DNA from: Flavobacterium psychraerolatum
GTDB lineage: Bacteria; Bacteroidota; Bacteroidia; Flavobacteriales; Flavobacteriaceae
DNA length: 64,000 nucleotides
Reading direction: 5' to 3'
Assembly (NCBI RefSeq): GCF_025960985.1
Contig: NZ_JAOQMX010000004.1
Coordinates: 87,881 to 151,880 of the forward strand
The position numbers and the translations under genes were made by a program. Positions 7,653 through 17,127 of the stretch are shown here, in pieces. Every line of letters starts with the position of its first letter. Within the stretch, counting starts at the first letter, position 1. The notes beneath the pieces are model-generated. The model did not search any database, was not told the origin of the DNA, and saw only the letters and a program-made list of their open reading frames with translations.

Positions 7653-8420
7653 TTAGTCTTTACTTGCCAGTTTTGAGAACAACCTTAAGAACTCGATATA
7701 CAACCATACGAGTGTTACCATTAGTCCCATAGCGCCAAACCATTCCATGTATTTTGGTTTTCTTTGTTTAACACCTTGTTCTATTTGATCAAAATCCAAA
7801 AAGATATTTAATGCTGCAATAATAATCACAAAGACACTGATTCCAATACTCATCATAGAGTTACCATAGTGTACAGGTTGATAACTAGTAAACATAGATA
7901 CTACCCATGAAATAAGGTAATACGTTGCAATAGCAAAGGTAGCAGCAATTACAACCGACTTGAATTGCTCGGTTACTTTTACAATTTTAAATTTATAAAG
8001 CCCTAAACATACCAAAAAAGTGGCAAATGTAGCACCAACTGCTTGAATTACGATTCCTGGGTATTTTGCTTCAAAGATGGCAGAAATACCTCCAATAAAT
8101 AATCCTTCAAAAAGAGCATATCCAGGAGCCAAATAGCCAGAATATTGAGGTTTGAATGCTGAAATTACGACCAATATCAAGCCCATTACTGCGCCACCGA
8201 TTGCAGGTAATATTGGATTCATTCCGTTGAAAGCCATCCACCAAATCACCATAGCCGAAGCTGTAAGTAGTAAGAATAATAGAGCAGTTTTGTTAATCGT
8301 ACCAGAAAGTGTCATTTCTAGATCTGAACCAATTACTGTCGCTTCATGTACTTGTCCGGTCTTTGAAGTTGCCGAGAATGATTTATTATTTAAAAACGGG
8401 TTTCGTGATTTGAATTCCAT
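7653..8420 (-). CDS. Bax inhibitor-1/YccA-like inner membrane protein
   Basis: 255 residues with about seven hydrophobic helices starting at residue 45 (ALLFLLLTASAMVIWWMAF). The C-terminal part has LNIFLDFDQIEQG and WFGAMGLMVTLVWLYIEFLR, typical of this flavobacterial branch of the BI-1/YccA family. Members form pH-sensitive calcium leak channels or modulate membrane proteases. Here the role is unknown. The long soluble N-terminus (about 40 residues) is usual for the branch. Transcribed alone from a TATCTTTG box at 8444-8451. Confidence 0.88.
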   Translation of the reverse strand: MEFKSRNPFLNNKSFSATSKTGQVHEATVIGSDLEMTLSGTINKTALLFLLLTASAMVIWWMAFNGMNPILPAIGGAVMGLILVVISAFKPQYSGYLAPGYALFEGLFIGGISAIFEAKYPGIVIQAVGATFATFLVCLGLYKFKIVKVTEQFKSVVIAATFAIATYYLISWVVSMFTSYQPVHYGNSMMSIGISVFVIIIAALNIFLDFDQIEQGVKQRKPKYMEWFGAMGLMVTLVWLYIEFLRLFSKLASKD

Positions 8421-8443
8421 GTTTGTAATTTTGTTAATTAGTG

Positions 8444-8451
8444 CAAAGATA
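8444..8451 (-). promoter_or_regulatory. Predicted -7 box of the Bax-inhibitor-like gene
   Basis: TATCTTTG on the minus strand, 23 bp before the ATG; perfect TAnnTTTG. Confidence 0.5.
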
Positions 8452-8958
8452 AAGCAAATAAGTATAAAGTAAAATTTGCATCCTTAAATTTAGTTAAAGT
8501 TTATGTTTTGAAAGGTTTATGTTTTTAAACAAATAAATAGTTTTTATAGGATTAAAAAATGATAGAACCCGTTCGCGCAGATTTATCATAAATGTTTATT
8601 GTAGGGATGTATATGTTCGCCTTCCAATTGTCATCCAGTAATAATCTATTTTTAGGAATTTCTTATATTTATAAACATAGAAAGTTGTAACCGTTTTAAT
8701 GATTGTAATCTTCTTTTATTGTACTCGTATAGCTATGTTTGCGTCAGTTAACATTTGTTTATAATCCTGCATTATCGGTTAATGAAAACGTTATAGTTAA
8801 TACATTTACCGCTCTATTTCAGCTTTTTTTATGTTTTATACTACTGTTTTGTTTGGTGTTCACGTTAAATATTTTTCATAAGTATTTGATATAAAAACAT
8901 TTAAGTTATTGAGTGTGTTTATTTTAAGGAAATGTGAAAACAGTTATACAAAATAATC
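8452..8958. other. Long intergenic region without recognised features
   Basis: About 500 bp of very AT-rich sequence between divergent genes. No open frame with coding character, no RNA gene and no strong hairpin was seen. It could hold regulatory sites for the outer-membrane protein gene. Confidence 0.5.
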
Positions 8959-8966
8959 TAATTTTG
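8959..8966 (+). promoter_or_regulatory. Possible -7 box of the outer-membrane barrel gene
   Basis: TAATTTTG, 46 bp before the ATG at 9013. No clear -33 element. Confidence 0.4.
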
Positions 8967-9012
8967 TGATAAAGTAGTTAACAAAAATTACTATCTATAA
9001 CGATTAATTATT

Positions 9013-9978
9013 ATGAAAAAGAAAATTTTACTTTTAGGAATAATGGCTTGCTCAATGACGATGTTAGCGCAATCCAAAGATGATTCTAGTGATAAAGGGT
9101 GGTACCTTAAACTTGGTGGGTCTTATTTTCTACAAACTGCAGCGACTGAATTTCCTGTAGTCGGTGGACAGTTACCAAATAGAGATGTTTATACAGGTAC
9201 TTTGGGAGGTAATAAATTAGCTTCGAGAGAAAGTGTAACCGGATCCTTTGGAGCAGGTTTTAGAACTGGATTATCTGCAGGTTATAGATTTAACACACGT
9301 GTTGGAGTCGAAATGGGTGTGAATTATTATTCAAGTAATAGTAAAACGATGGCTGAAACTACCAATAGATTGATTTCGTACAATCCATTAACTAGTCCTG
9401 CCGCTACATATGTTGATTTTGAAGCTGAAGGAAAGATTCGAGCATTTGATTTATCACCTGCATTAGTTTTATTTTTAGGTAAATCTCATGGATTTGAACC
9501 ATATACTAAAGTAGGCGTTATTTTGCCGATCCACGGAACATTAGAAATTGATACAAATAGAGATTATACTACCTATGTTGGTGCAAATCCAGTAGCGGAA
9601 ACAAAAGCATATTCTAAAGATGTGATTAAGCCAAATCCAACACTTGGTTTCATGGCAACTTTGGGAACTTCTTATAAATTAGGGAAAAATCTATCTGCCT
9701 TTGCTGAATTAGAATATCGTAATTTTACGGTACATGGTAAAACTAAAGAAACTGAAATTTACACTGAAAATGGTGTGGATAAATTGAATACAACCACTAG
9801 TTTTAGGACAGCCTCTTATTCTGCTACACATACAAACTATGTGAGTAGATTAAATTCTACATCAAATAATAGTGAATACAATACAAATTCTGATTCTACA
9901 AAAGCAAAAGATGAATTAAGTTCTTACGTAGGAATTAGTGGTTTAGGATTAACATTAGGATTGAAATATAACCTATAA
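9013..9978 (+). CDS. Outer-membrane beta-barrel protein
   Basis: 321 residues. Signal peptide at 1-20 ending MTMLAQ. The rest alternates short amphipathic strands and turns (WYLKLGGSYFL, LSAGYRFNTRVGVEMGVNYY, LGFMATLGTSYKLGKNLSAFAELEYRNF) and ends GLGLTLGLKYNL, with a terminal aromatic-rich strand typical of outer-membrane barrels. Probably an OmpW/porin-like 8-12 strand barrel. Serine/threonine-rich loops (residues about 255-300) would face outside. Specific function unknown. Confidence 0.8.
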   Translation: MKKKILLLGIMACSMTMLAQSKDDSSDKGWYLKLGGSYFLQTAATEFPVVGGQLPNRDVYTGTLGGNKLASRESVTGSFGAGFRTGLSAGYRFNTRVGVEMGVNYYSSNSKTMAETTNRLISYNPLTSPAATYVDFEAEGKIRAFDLSPALVLFLGKSHGFEPYTKVGVILPIHGTLEIDTNRDYTTYVGANPVAETKAYSKDVIKPNPTLGFMATLGTSYKLGKNLSAFAELEYRNFTVHGKTKETEIYTENGVDKLNTTTSFRTASYSATHTNYVSRLNSTSNNSEYNTNSDSTKAKDELSSYVGISGLGLTLGLKYNL

Positions 9979-10010
9979 TATTAAAATCTAGATTTTCTAT
10001 CATTTTGGTT

Positions 10011-10134
10011 TTGAATTTACTGTTATATAATGGTTGATATTATCTTGGTTGAGCGCATTCGAAATCTTATTCTGTCGAATAGTAAATAATCTCGACTTCG
10101 CTCGATTTGATATAATTAAAAACAGTAAATTCAA
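10011..10134. repeat. 124-bp element with 14-bp perfect inverted ends
   Basis: TTGAATTTACTGTT (10011-10024) is repeated inverted as AACAGTAAATTCAA (10121-10134). The inside has further short inverted pieces (TCGACTTCGCTCGA near 10093). It has no gene and lies 32 bp after the barrel gene. The shape is that of a small non-autonomous element, but no target duplication is visible. Confidence 0.6.
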
Positions 10135-10156
10135 TGATTAAATAGTATTATACTAT

Positions 10157-10198
10157 AAAAAAGGCTGCCCGAAAAGTTATTTTTTGGCAGCCTTTTTT
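10157..10198 (+). terminator. Terminator of the barrel gene
   Basis: AAAAAGGCTGCC pairs with GGCAGCCTTTTTT around a 16-nt loop. Confidence 0.75.
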
Positions 10199-10290
10199 GA
10201 TAGATTAAATGTCCTGTTGTTTTTATTTTATAGATAGTTGTTTGATCAAAACCAAACAACTTTTTACTTAAAGAAAGGATTCACTTTCAT

Positions 10291-10328
10291 AAAAAAATCC
10301 GTCTTAGCGTGAGCCGAGACGGATTTTT
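10291..10328 (-). terminator. Terminator of pyk
   Basis: AAATCCGTCT and AGACGGATTT type arms with a U-tract on the minus strand, 29 bp downstream of the pyk stop. Confidence 0.75.
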
Positions 10329-10356
10329 AAAATTTAGTTCAAGTTTAATCTTATAA

Positions 10357-11787
10357 TTATTCTATTTCAGAAACTCTTAAGGTGTTAACCATACCTTTAT
10401 CTTTGATTGGCATTGCTGCAAGGTTGATTAAGAAATCTCCAGCTTCAACAAGACCTGATGCTTTTACAATATTATTTACATCTGTTACCGTGTCATCTGT
10501 ACTTGTGTCTTGGTTATAGTAGAAAGTTTTAACTCCCCATAATAAACTCAATTGAGTAAGGATTCTTTTGTTTGGAGTAAATACTAAAATGTGAGCATTT
10601 GGTCTCCAAGCAGAAACTTGGAAAGCAGTATATCCACTATTTGTCATTGTACAAATTGCTTTAGCACCAATAGTATTGGCGATAAGAGCAGCTTGACGAC
10701 AAATTGTTTTAGTAATAAAACGTTTTGTTCTAATTTGTGCCGTGTTTTGTGGAACTTGAATTAGCGGAGAGTTCTCTACTGCTTCAATGATTTGAGTCAT
10801 TTTTTGGATAACTTGTACTGGATAATTACCAGCAGCAGTTTCTCCAGAAAGCATTACAGCATCAGCACCATCCATTACAGAGTTAGCAACGTCATTTACT
10901 TCAGCTCTTGTAGGAGTTAAACTTGTGATCATTGTTTCCATCATTTGTGTTGCCACAATTACAGGGATACGAGCCATTTTCGCTCTACGGATTAAGTCTT
11001 TTTGTACCAAAGGTACTTCATGAGCAGGAAGTTCAACCCCTAGATCTCCACGCGCTACCATTAAGGCGTCACAGTAAGCTACAATTTTGTCCATGTTTTC
11101 AAGTGCTTCTGGCATCTCGATTTTGGCAATAATTGGAATTTTAACGTCTGAATGTTCAGCAATTAAATCTTGTAAGTCTTTTAAATCTTGTGGTGTTTTT
11201 ACAAAAGAAAGAGCAATCCAGTCTACTTTTTGCCCAATAGCAAAAATAGCATCTGCAATATCTTTTTCTGTCAATGCAGGAAGTGAAATTTTTGTATTAG
11301 GAAGGTTAACTCCTTTTTTAGATTTCAATTCTCCACCTTGTATAACTTTAGCAATAACTTCTGTTTTCTTGTCTGTAGAAACAATTTCAAAAATTAATTT
11401 ACCATCATCAAGTAGTATTCTTTCTCCTTCATTTACATCGTTAGGGAAGTTTTTGTATTTCATAAAAACTCTACTAGCAGTTCCTATTACTTCTTCAGCA
11501 GTTGTGAAAGTGATTAGATCACCATCGTTTACAACTATACCATCTTCCATAACTCCTACACGAAGTTTAGGTCCTTGTAAATCTCCTAATATTGCAGTTG
11601 AATAACCAAATTCTTCATTAAGACTTCTGATTATGTTTATTTTTTCTTTTACACCTTCGTAGTCTGCATGAGAAAAATTAATTCTGAAGACATTTACTCC
11701 AGCATCGATCATGTCTTTAATGATTTCTCTTGTGCTACATGCTGGTCCTAGTGTGGCTACAATTTTAGTTTTTTTGTTTGTACTCAT
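10357..11787 (-). CDS. pyk: Pyruvate kinase
   Basis: 476 residues. Converts phosphoenolpyruvate and ADP to pyruvate and ATP. It has TKIVATLGPAC at the N-terminus, INFSHADYEGV, the catalytic signature IIAKIEMPEALENMD, ALMVARGDLGVELP and the dimer-region motif DGADAVMLSGETAAG. The C-terminal regulatory domain is complete. It lies 5 bp after the IPExxxVDY gene on the same strand, so the two are co-transcribed. Identification is secure. Confidence 0.98.
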   Translation of the reverse strand: MSTNKKTKIVATLGPACSTREIIKDMIDAGVNVFRINFSHADYEGVKEKINIIRSLNEEFGYSTAILGDLQGPKLRVGVMEDGIVVNDGDLITFTTAEEVIGTASRVFMKYKNFPNDVNEGERILLDDGKLIFEIVSTDKKTEVIAKVIQGGELKSKKGVNLPNTKISLPALTEKDIADAIFAIGQKVDWIALSFVKTPQDLKDLQDLIAEHSDVKIPIIAKIEMPEALENMDKIVAYCDALMVARGDLGVELPAHEVPLVQKDLIRRAKMARIPVIVATQMMETMITSLTPTRAEVNDVANSVMDGADAVMLSGETAAGNYPVQVIQKMTQIIEAVENSPLIQVPQNTAQIRTKRFITKTICRQAALIANTIGAKAICTMTNSGYTAFQVSAWRPNAHILVFTPNKRILTQLSLLWGVKTFYYNQDTSTDDTVTDVNNIVKASGLVEAGDFLINLAAMPIKDKGMVNTLRVSEIE

Positions 11788-11792
11788 TGTTG

Positions 11793-12281
11793 TTAGAAAA
11801 TTAAATTGTTTTTTGATTTAATTTGATTTGTATCCACAGCATAAGCTGTTTCTATCTCCTCAATTGTATTTAGTTTTTGTTTTATTTTGTCGACGTCAAT
11901 TGTGTCGTTTATATTTTCAATTTTTAAAAAATAATCTGCCTTTTTGAATTCAGGTAGTAAATATACCTTGGTGGCGACTTCTATACTTGTATTCGAAAAC
12001 AAATCATGTGTTACTTCACTATTTTGTTGAACAGTTTCATTTATGTTTTGTATTAAGTTCCAATCTACATCATTTTCATCATCATAATAATAGAATCTAG
12101 AAAACTGTGTGTCACCGCCTTTGCTATGTATATGAACTTCATCTTTACTCATGCTCAAATTAATGGGCAGCCTTTGATTGATAAAATAAGCCAATCTATA
12201 ATTTTCCAAGGAAGTACGAATAGCTATTAGATAATAATCTATTTCGTCAAATTCACCAATATCTAATTTATGAATCGCCAT
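11793..12281 (-). CDS. IPExxxVDY-family protein of unknown function
   Basis: 162 residues, acidic and soluble. The family is named after a motif seen here in degenerate form as LPEFKKADY (residues about 131-139). The N-terminus reads LDIGEFDEIDYYLIAIRTSL. It is 5 bp upstream of pyk and downstream of rnc on the same strand. The tight pairing suggests a link to pyruvate kinase or simple co-regulation; no activity is known to me. Confidence 0.82.
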   Translation of the reverse strand: MAIHKLDIGEFDEIDYYLIAIRTSLENYRLAYFINQRLPINLSMSKDEVHIHSKGGDTQFSRFYYYDDENDVDWNLIQNINETVQQNSEVTHDLFSNTSIEVATKVYLLPEFKKADYFLKIENINDTIDVDKIKQKLNTIEEIETAYAVDTNQIKSKNNLIF

Positions 12282-12394
12282 AATGATTTCAAATCAAGAT
12301 GTAAATATACCATTTCTATCTAAGTAAAAGTACTGGCATTGTAATGATTTCGATATTTTACAAACGCAAACGTTGTAGTTTTGGTTGATAAATC

Positions 12395-13138
12395 CTACTT
12401 TTTGTCTATTTGGGACTGAAAAGCGAAATAAGCACGTTGTGATGCTTTTTCTTCAGCCTTCTTTTTTGAGGTTGCTCTTGCTTTGGCAATAACCTTATCA
12501 TCAATGCTTAATTTTACTCCAAAGAGACGTTGTCCGTCGATGGCATTGTCTTCAAAAATGTCATAGTGAAAGATTTTCTTTTCCTTCTGGCACCATTCAA
12601 TTACCAAGCTTTTATAGCTGATTACTTTGCCTTCTAGTCTCGAAATATCTACATAAGGATCTACAACTCTTTTTTGTATGAATTTTTCACAATAGACATA
12701 GCCTTTGTCAATAGATATTGCTCCCACGAGAGATTCAAATATATTACCGTGTATGTTTTCTCCAAAATGATTTAAAGGGACTTTGCTGTTTACAAATTGT
12801 ATCAGATTTAAATCTTTTCCTAGTTCGTTTAAATGTTCTCTACTTACAATCTTAGATCGCATTTTAGTTAGGTATCCTTCATCACCAAGAGGTGCTTTTT
12901 CAAACAAATAGGCAGCAATAACCGCACTTAACATGGCGTCTCCCAAAAACTCCAAACGTTCGTAGTTGATGGGATTTCCGTCTGCCGTTAATTTATTTAC
13001 AGATCGATGTGTGAACGCTTTTTTATAATGTTCAATATTTTGAGGCTCAAATCCGATTATTTTTTTAATAGCATCAAAAAAAATCCCGTCTTCATTTGAA
13101 CGACGGGATTTAGAAAATATTTGTTTAAAAATACTCAT
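12395..13138 (-). CDS. rnc: Ribonuclease III
   Basis: 247 residues from the ATG at 13138; a longer start at 13177 would run 31 bp into fabF and adds MCFDEKIRIV-type sequence foreign to the family. The RNase III domain has the signature NYERLEFLGDAML with catalytic acidic residues and FESLVGAISID. The C-terminal domain from about residue 175 (SYKSLVIEWCQKE to KKAEEKASQRAYFAF) is a double-stranded-RNA-binding domain. It matures rRNA and cuts structured mRNAs. Codons about 10-21 fold into a terminator-like hairpin (13076-13111), an unusual position. Confidence 0.96.
   Translation of the reverse strand: MSIFKQIFSKSRRSNEDGIFFDAIKKIIGFEPQNIEHYKKAFTHRSVNKLTADGNPINYERLEFLGDAMLSAVIAAYLFEKAPLGDEGYLTKMRSKIVSREHLNELGKDLNLIQFVNSKVPLNHFGENIHGNIFESLVGAISIDKGYVYCEKFIQKRVVDPYVDISRLEGKVISYKSLVIEWCQKEKKIFHYDIFEDNAIDGQRLFGVKLSIDDKVIAKARATSKKKAEEKASQRAYFAFQSQIDKK
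13076..13111 (-). terminator. Terminator-like hairpin inside the start of rnc
   Basis: On the minus strand AAATCCCGTC pairs exactly with GACGGGATTT (10 bp) around an 11-nt loop, followed by Ts (eight in a row including the stem end). It lies in codons about 10-21 of rnc, 36 bp after the fabF stop. By shape it could terminate fabF transcripts, or be a cleavage target for RNase III itself. Confidence 0.6.
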
Positions 13139-13146
13139 CGTAAAAA

Positions 13147-14400
<1,254 letters not shown>

Positions 14401-14426
14401 AACTTTATATTTTAGTGACTTTTAAC

Positions 14427-14477
14427 AAAAAAAACCCACTCTTTTTTTTACTGTATTGTTACAAAAAAGCAGTGGGT
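14427..14477 (-). terminator. Terminator-like hairpin in the fabF leader
   Basis: On the minus strand ACCCACT ... AGTGGGT with inner CTTTTTT/AAAAAAG pairing, followed by eight Ts. It ends only 27 nt before the fabF ATG. Possible attenuator between acpP and fabF. Confidence 0.55.
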
Positions 14478-14541
14478 AATAATTGTATATACCTTTATTG
14501 ATTGAAATTCAATCTGGATTACATAATTTTTAAATAATAAA

Positions 14542-14573
14542 ACACCCGTATACATGTAAATGTATACGGGTGT
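14542..14573 (-). terminator. Hairpin after acpP
   Basis: ACACCCGTATACA and TGTATACGGGTGT, a perfect 13-bp stem with a 6-nt loop, 9 bp after the acpP stop. The following tract on the minus strand is TTTTATTATTT, so termination may be partial. Confidence 0.7.
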
Positions 14574-14581
14574 AAAATTTA

Positions 14582-14818
14582 TTATTTTTTAGCTTCTTCG
14601 ATATAAGAAATAGCTTGACCAACAGTAGCAATGTTCTCTGCTTGATCATCTGGAATTTGGATATCAAATTCTTTTTCGAATTCCATAATAAGCTCAACTG
14701 TGTCTAATGAATCAGCTCCTAGATCATTAGTGAAGCTTGCTTCTGTTACAACTTCGTTTTCGTCAACGCCTAATTTGTCTACGATAATCGCTTTTACTCT
14801 TGATGCAATGTCTGACAT
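14582..14818 (-). CDS. acpP: Acyl carrier protein
   Basis: 78 residues, acidic. Ser37 in [15 protein letters not shown] is the 4'-phosphopantetheine site. It carries growing acyl chains for FabF and the other fatty acid synthases. It is first in the acpP-fabF-rnc series and has a TATTTTTG box 30 bp upstream. Confidence 0.98.
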   Translation of the reverse strand: MSDIASRVKAIIVDKLGVDENEVVTEASFTNDLGADSLDTVELIMEFEKEFDIQIPDDQAENIATVGQAISYIEEAKK

Positions 14819-14848
14819 AATCTTTAATTTTAGAATTTAATTTGACCG

Positions 14849-14856
14849 CAAAAATA
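14849..14856 (-). promoter_or_regulatory. Predicted -7 box of acpP
   Basis: TATTTTTG on the minus strand, 30 bp before the ATG. Confidence 0.5.
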
Positions 14857-14995
14857 AAAAACTTTATTTTAAAACAATCAATATGTGAATAAATGTGTCA
14901 GCTAATTTATAAAATAAATTCAAACAAAGACATGATTTAGTTATTTGTTTTCATTTTTTATTCCGTTTTTTGTGCTTTAATTAATTGTGTGAATA

Positions 14996-15568
14996 ATGAG
15001 AAAAATTGTGATTTTTGCTTCAGGTTCTGGCTCAAACGCTGAAAATATTATAAAATATTTCAATATTAATGATGAAGCTACTGTTGTAGGAGTGTTTACA
15101 AATAACCCTAATGCGGGAGTGATTGAACGTGTAAAGAAATATAACATTCAGGTTGAAGTTTTTTCTAAATCCCAGTTATTTGAAAGTGAATTTTTACAAA
15201 AAATAGCACTACTGCAACCGGATTTAATTGTTTTGGCTGGTTTTTTATTGAAATTTCCCGAAAATATTATTGCAGACTATCCTAATAGAGTCGTTAATAT
15301 ACATCCTGCATTGTTGCCAAAATATGGTGGGAAGGGGATGTATGGTATGAATGTTCATAGAGCGGTTGTAGAGAATAAAGAAAAGGAATCGGGTATCACA
15401 ATTCATTACGTAAATGAGAATTATGATGAAGGTGGTGTGATTTTTCAGAAAAGCTTTCAGGTAGCTGGAGATGATTCAGCTGAAGATGTAGCGACAAAAA
15501 TTCATGAGTTAGAGTTTAAATATTTCCCAGAAGTTATTGCAGGATTATTAGAATTAAAAACAAAGTAA
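14996..15568 (+). CDS. purN: Phosphoribosylglycinamide formyltransferase
   Basis: 190 residues. Third step of purine synthesis: transfers formyl from 10-formyl-THF to GAR. VIFASGSGSNAENI binds the phosphate; NIHPALLPKYGG holds the catalytic Asn and His; YDEGGVIFQ holds the catalytic Asp. It is divergent from acpP and 5 bp upstream of rnhA, so they share an mRNA. Confidence 0.96.
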   Translation: MRKIVIFASGSGSNAENIIKYFNINDEATVVGVFTNNPNAGVIERVKKYNIQVEVFSKSQLFESEFLQKIALLQPDLIVLAGFLLKFPENIIADYPNRVVNIHPALLPKYGGKGMYGMNVHRAVVENKEKESGITIHYVNENYDEGGVIFQKSFQVAGDDSAEDVATKIHELEFKYFPEVIAGLLELKTK

Positions 15569-15573
15569 GTATA

Positions 15574-16053
15574 ATGAGTTATGATGTCCTTATATATACC
15601 GACGGTGCAGCCAAAGGAAACCCTGGTAATGGAGGTTATGGTGTGGTAATGGAAAAAGCAGGGACACCTTATAAAAAGGAATTCTTTGAAGGTTTTCGAC
15701 ATACGACCAATAACCGTATGGAATTGTTGGGTGTAATTGTTGGGTTGGAAAAGTTGAAAAACCCTAAAACAAAAGTTTTGGTTGTTTCAGATTCAAAATA
15801 CGTTATTGATTCTGTAGTTAAAAAGTGGGTGTTTGGATGGGAGAAAAAAGGATTTGTAGGGAAGAAAAATCCAGACCTATGGAAACGTTTTTTGATTGTT
15901 TATCGTAAACACCAAATTGATTTTAAATGGGTTAAAGGTCATAATAATCATCCTCAAAATGAAAGATGTGATGAATTGGCAGTGATGGCATCGCAAACTA
16001 AACCACTTTCAATCGATGCTTTTTATGAGAAAGAAGGAACGAAATTTTTATAG
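15574..16053 (+). CDS. rnhA: Ribonuclease HI
   Basis: 159 residues. Degrades the RNA strand of RNA-DNA hybrids. The DEDD residues are in IYTDGAAKGNPG, NNRMELLGV, VVSDSKYVIDS and NERCDELA. Follows purN by 5 bp. It lacks the N-terminal hybrid-binding domain found in some family members. Confidence 0.95.
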   Translation: MSYDVLIYTDGAAKGNPGNGGYGVVMEKAGTPYKKEFFEGFRHTTNNRMELLGVIVGLEKLKNPKTKVLVVSDSKYVIDSVVKKWVFGWEKKGFVGKKNPDLWKRFLIVYRKHQIDFKWVKGHNNHPQNERCDELAVMASQTKPLSIDAFYEKEGTKFL

Positions 16054-16095
16054 AAACTTTAAAGTTAGAAACTTTAAAACTTCTAAACTAAAGTT

Positions 16096-16103
16096 TATCT
16101 TTG
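16096..16103 (+). promoter_or_regulatory. Predicted -7 box of the PfkB-family kinase gene
   Basis: TATCTTTG followed by CACC, 23 bp before the ATG at 16127; a perfect TAnnTTTG box. Confidence 0.55.
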
Positions 16104-16126
16104 CACCTTAATTCGAAATTCGCAAA

Positions 16127-17050
16127 ATGAACAAATTATTGATTGTTGGAACAGTCGCTTTCGACGCCATTGAAACTCCTTTTGGAAAAACTGATAAAAT
16201 ATTAGGGGGCGCGGGAACTTATATAGGTCTTTCGGCTGCTTTTTTTAATTTACAATCTGCTATTGTTTCTGTTGTAGGAGATGATTTTCCACAGGAATAT
16301 TTAGATTTATTAACCTCAAGAAATATTGATATTTCTGGACTTGAAGTGGTTAAGGGTGGAAAAACATTTTTTTGGAGTGGACGCTACCACAATGATTTAA
16401 ATTCTAGAGATACTTTGGATACACAATTAAATGTGTTAGCAGATTTTCAACCAAAAGTTCCAGAAAATTATAAGAATGCCGATGTTGTGATGTTAGGGAA
16501 CTTACATCCATTAGTACAAAGCGGAGTTTTGGATCAATTGATTTCAAAACCAAAATTAATAGTTTTGGATACGATGAATTTCTGGATGGATTGTGCTTTG
16601 CCAGAATTATTAGAAGTTATAAAAAGAGTAGATGTAATCACCATCAATGATGAAGAAGCTAGACAGCTCTCTGGTGAATATTCATTGGTTAAAGCAGCTG
16701 CCAAAATTCAAAAAATGGGACCTCAGTATGTGGTGATCAAAAAAGGAGAACATGGAGCGCTATTGTTTCATAATGAGGAAGTGTTCTTTGCTCCAGCATT
16801 ACCGTTAGAAGAAGTTTTTGATCCAACAGGGGCAGGAGATACTTTTGCAGGAGGATTTACAGGGTACATTACACAGAGTAAAAATGTATCTTTTGAGAAT
16901 ATGAAAAATGCAATCATCTATGGTTCAAATCTCGCTTCCTTTAGTGTAGAGAAATTTGGTACAGAACGAATGGTTGATTTAGATAAAAAAGAAGTTGTTG
17001 CGAGATTGAAGCGATTTAAATCCTTGACACAATTTGATATAGAATTATAA
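16127..17050 (+). CDS. PfkB-family carbohydrate/nucleoside kinase
   Basis: 307 residues. Ribokinase fold: LGGAGTYIGLSAAFF near the N-terminus, WSGRYHNDLNSRDT, VITINDEEARQLSG, and the anion-hole/catalytic motif DPTGAGDTFAGGFTGY with its Asp base. Phosphorylates a sugar or nucleoside. The substrate cannot be read from the sequence, but its place between purN and a PurF-type gene makes a nucleoside or ribose plausible. Own promoter and terminator. Confidence 0.88.
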   Translation: MNKLLIVGTVAFDAIETPFGKTDKILGGAGTYIGLSAAFFNLQSAIVSVVGDDFPQEYLDLLTSRNIDISGLEVVKGGKTFFWSGRYHNDLNSRDTLDTQLNVLADFQPKVPENYKNADVVMLGNLHPLVQSGVLDQLISKPKLIVLDTMNFWMDCALPELLEVIKRVDVITINDEEARQLSGEYSLVKAAAKIQKMGPQYVVIKKGEHGALLFHNEEVFFAPALPLEEVFDPTGAGDTFAGGFTGYITQSKNVSFENMKNAIIYGSNLASFSVEKFGTERMVDLDKKEVVARLKRFKSLTQFDIEL

Positions 17051-17056
17051 TGCTTT

Positions 17057-17081
17057 AAAGTCCCATAAACGGGGCTTTTTT
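17057..17081 (+). terminator. Terminator of the PfkB-family gene
   Basis: AAAGTCCC pairs with GGGGCTTT around a 6-nt loop, then Ts. Confidence 0.6.
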
Positions 17082-17127
17082 GTTTTATAGATGATTTTTT
17101 AAATAATAATACTACAAATATACTGCA

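Noticed and set aside
12395..13138. Operon of rnc with the IPExxxVDY gene and pyk
   Set aside because: A 113-bp gap separates rnc from the IPExxxVDY gene; co-transcription cannot be judged, so only the latter and pyk are paired.
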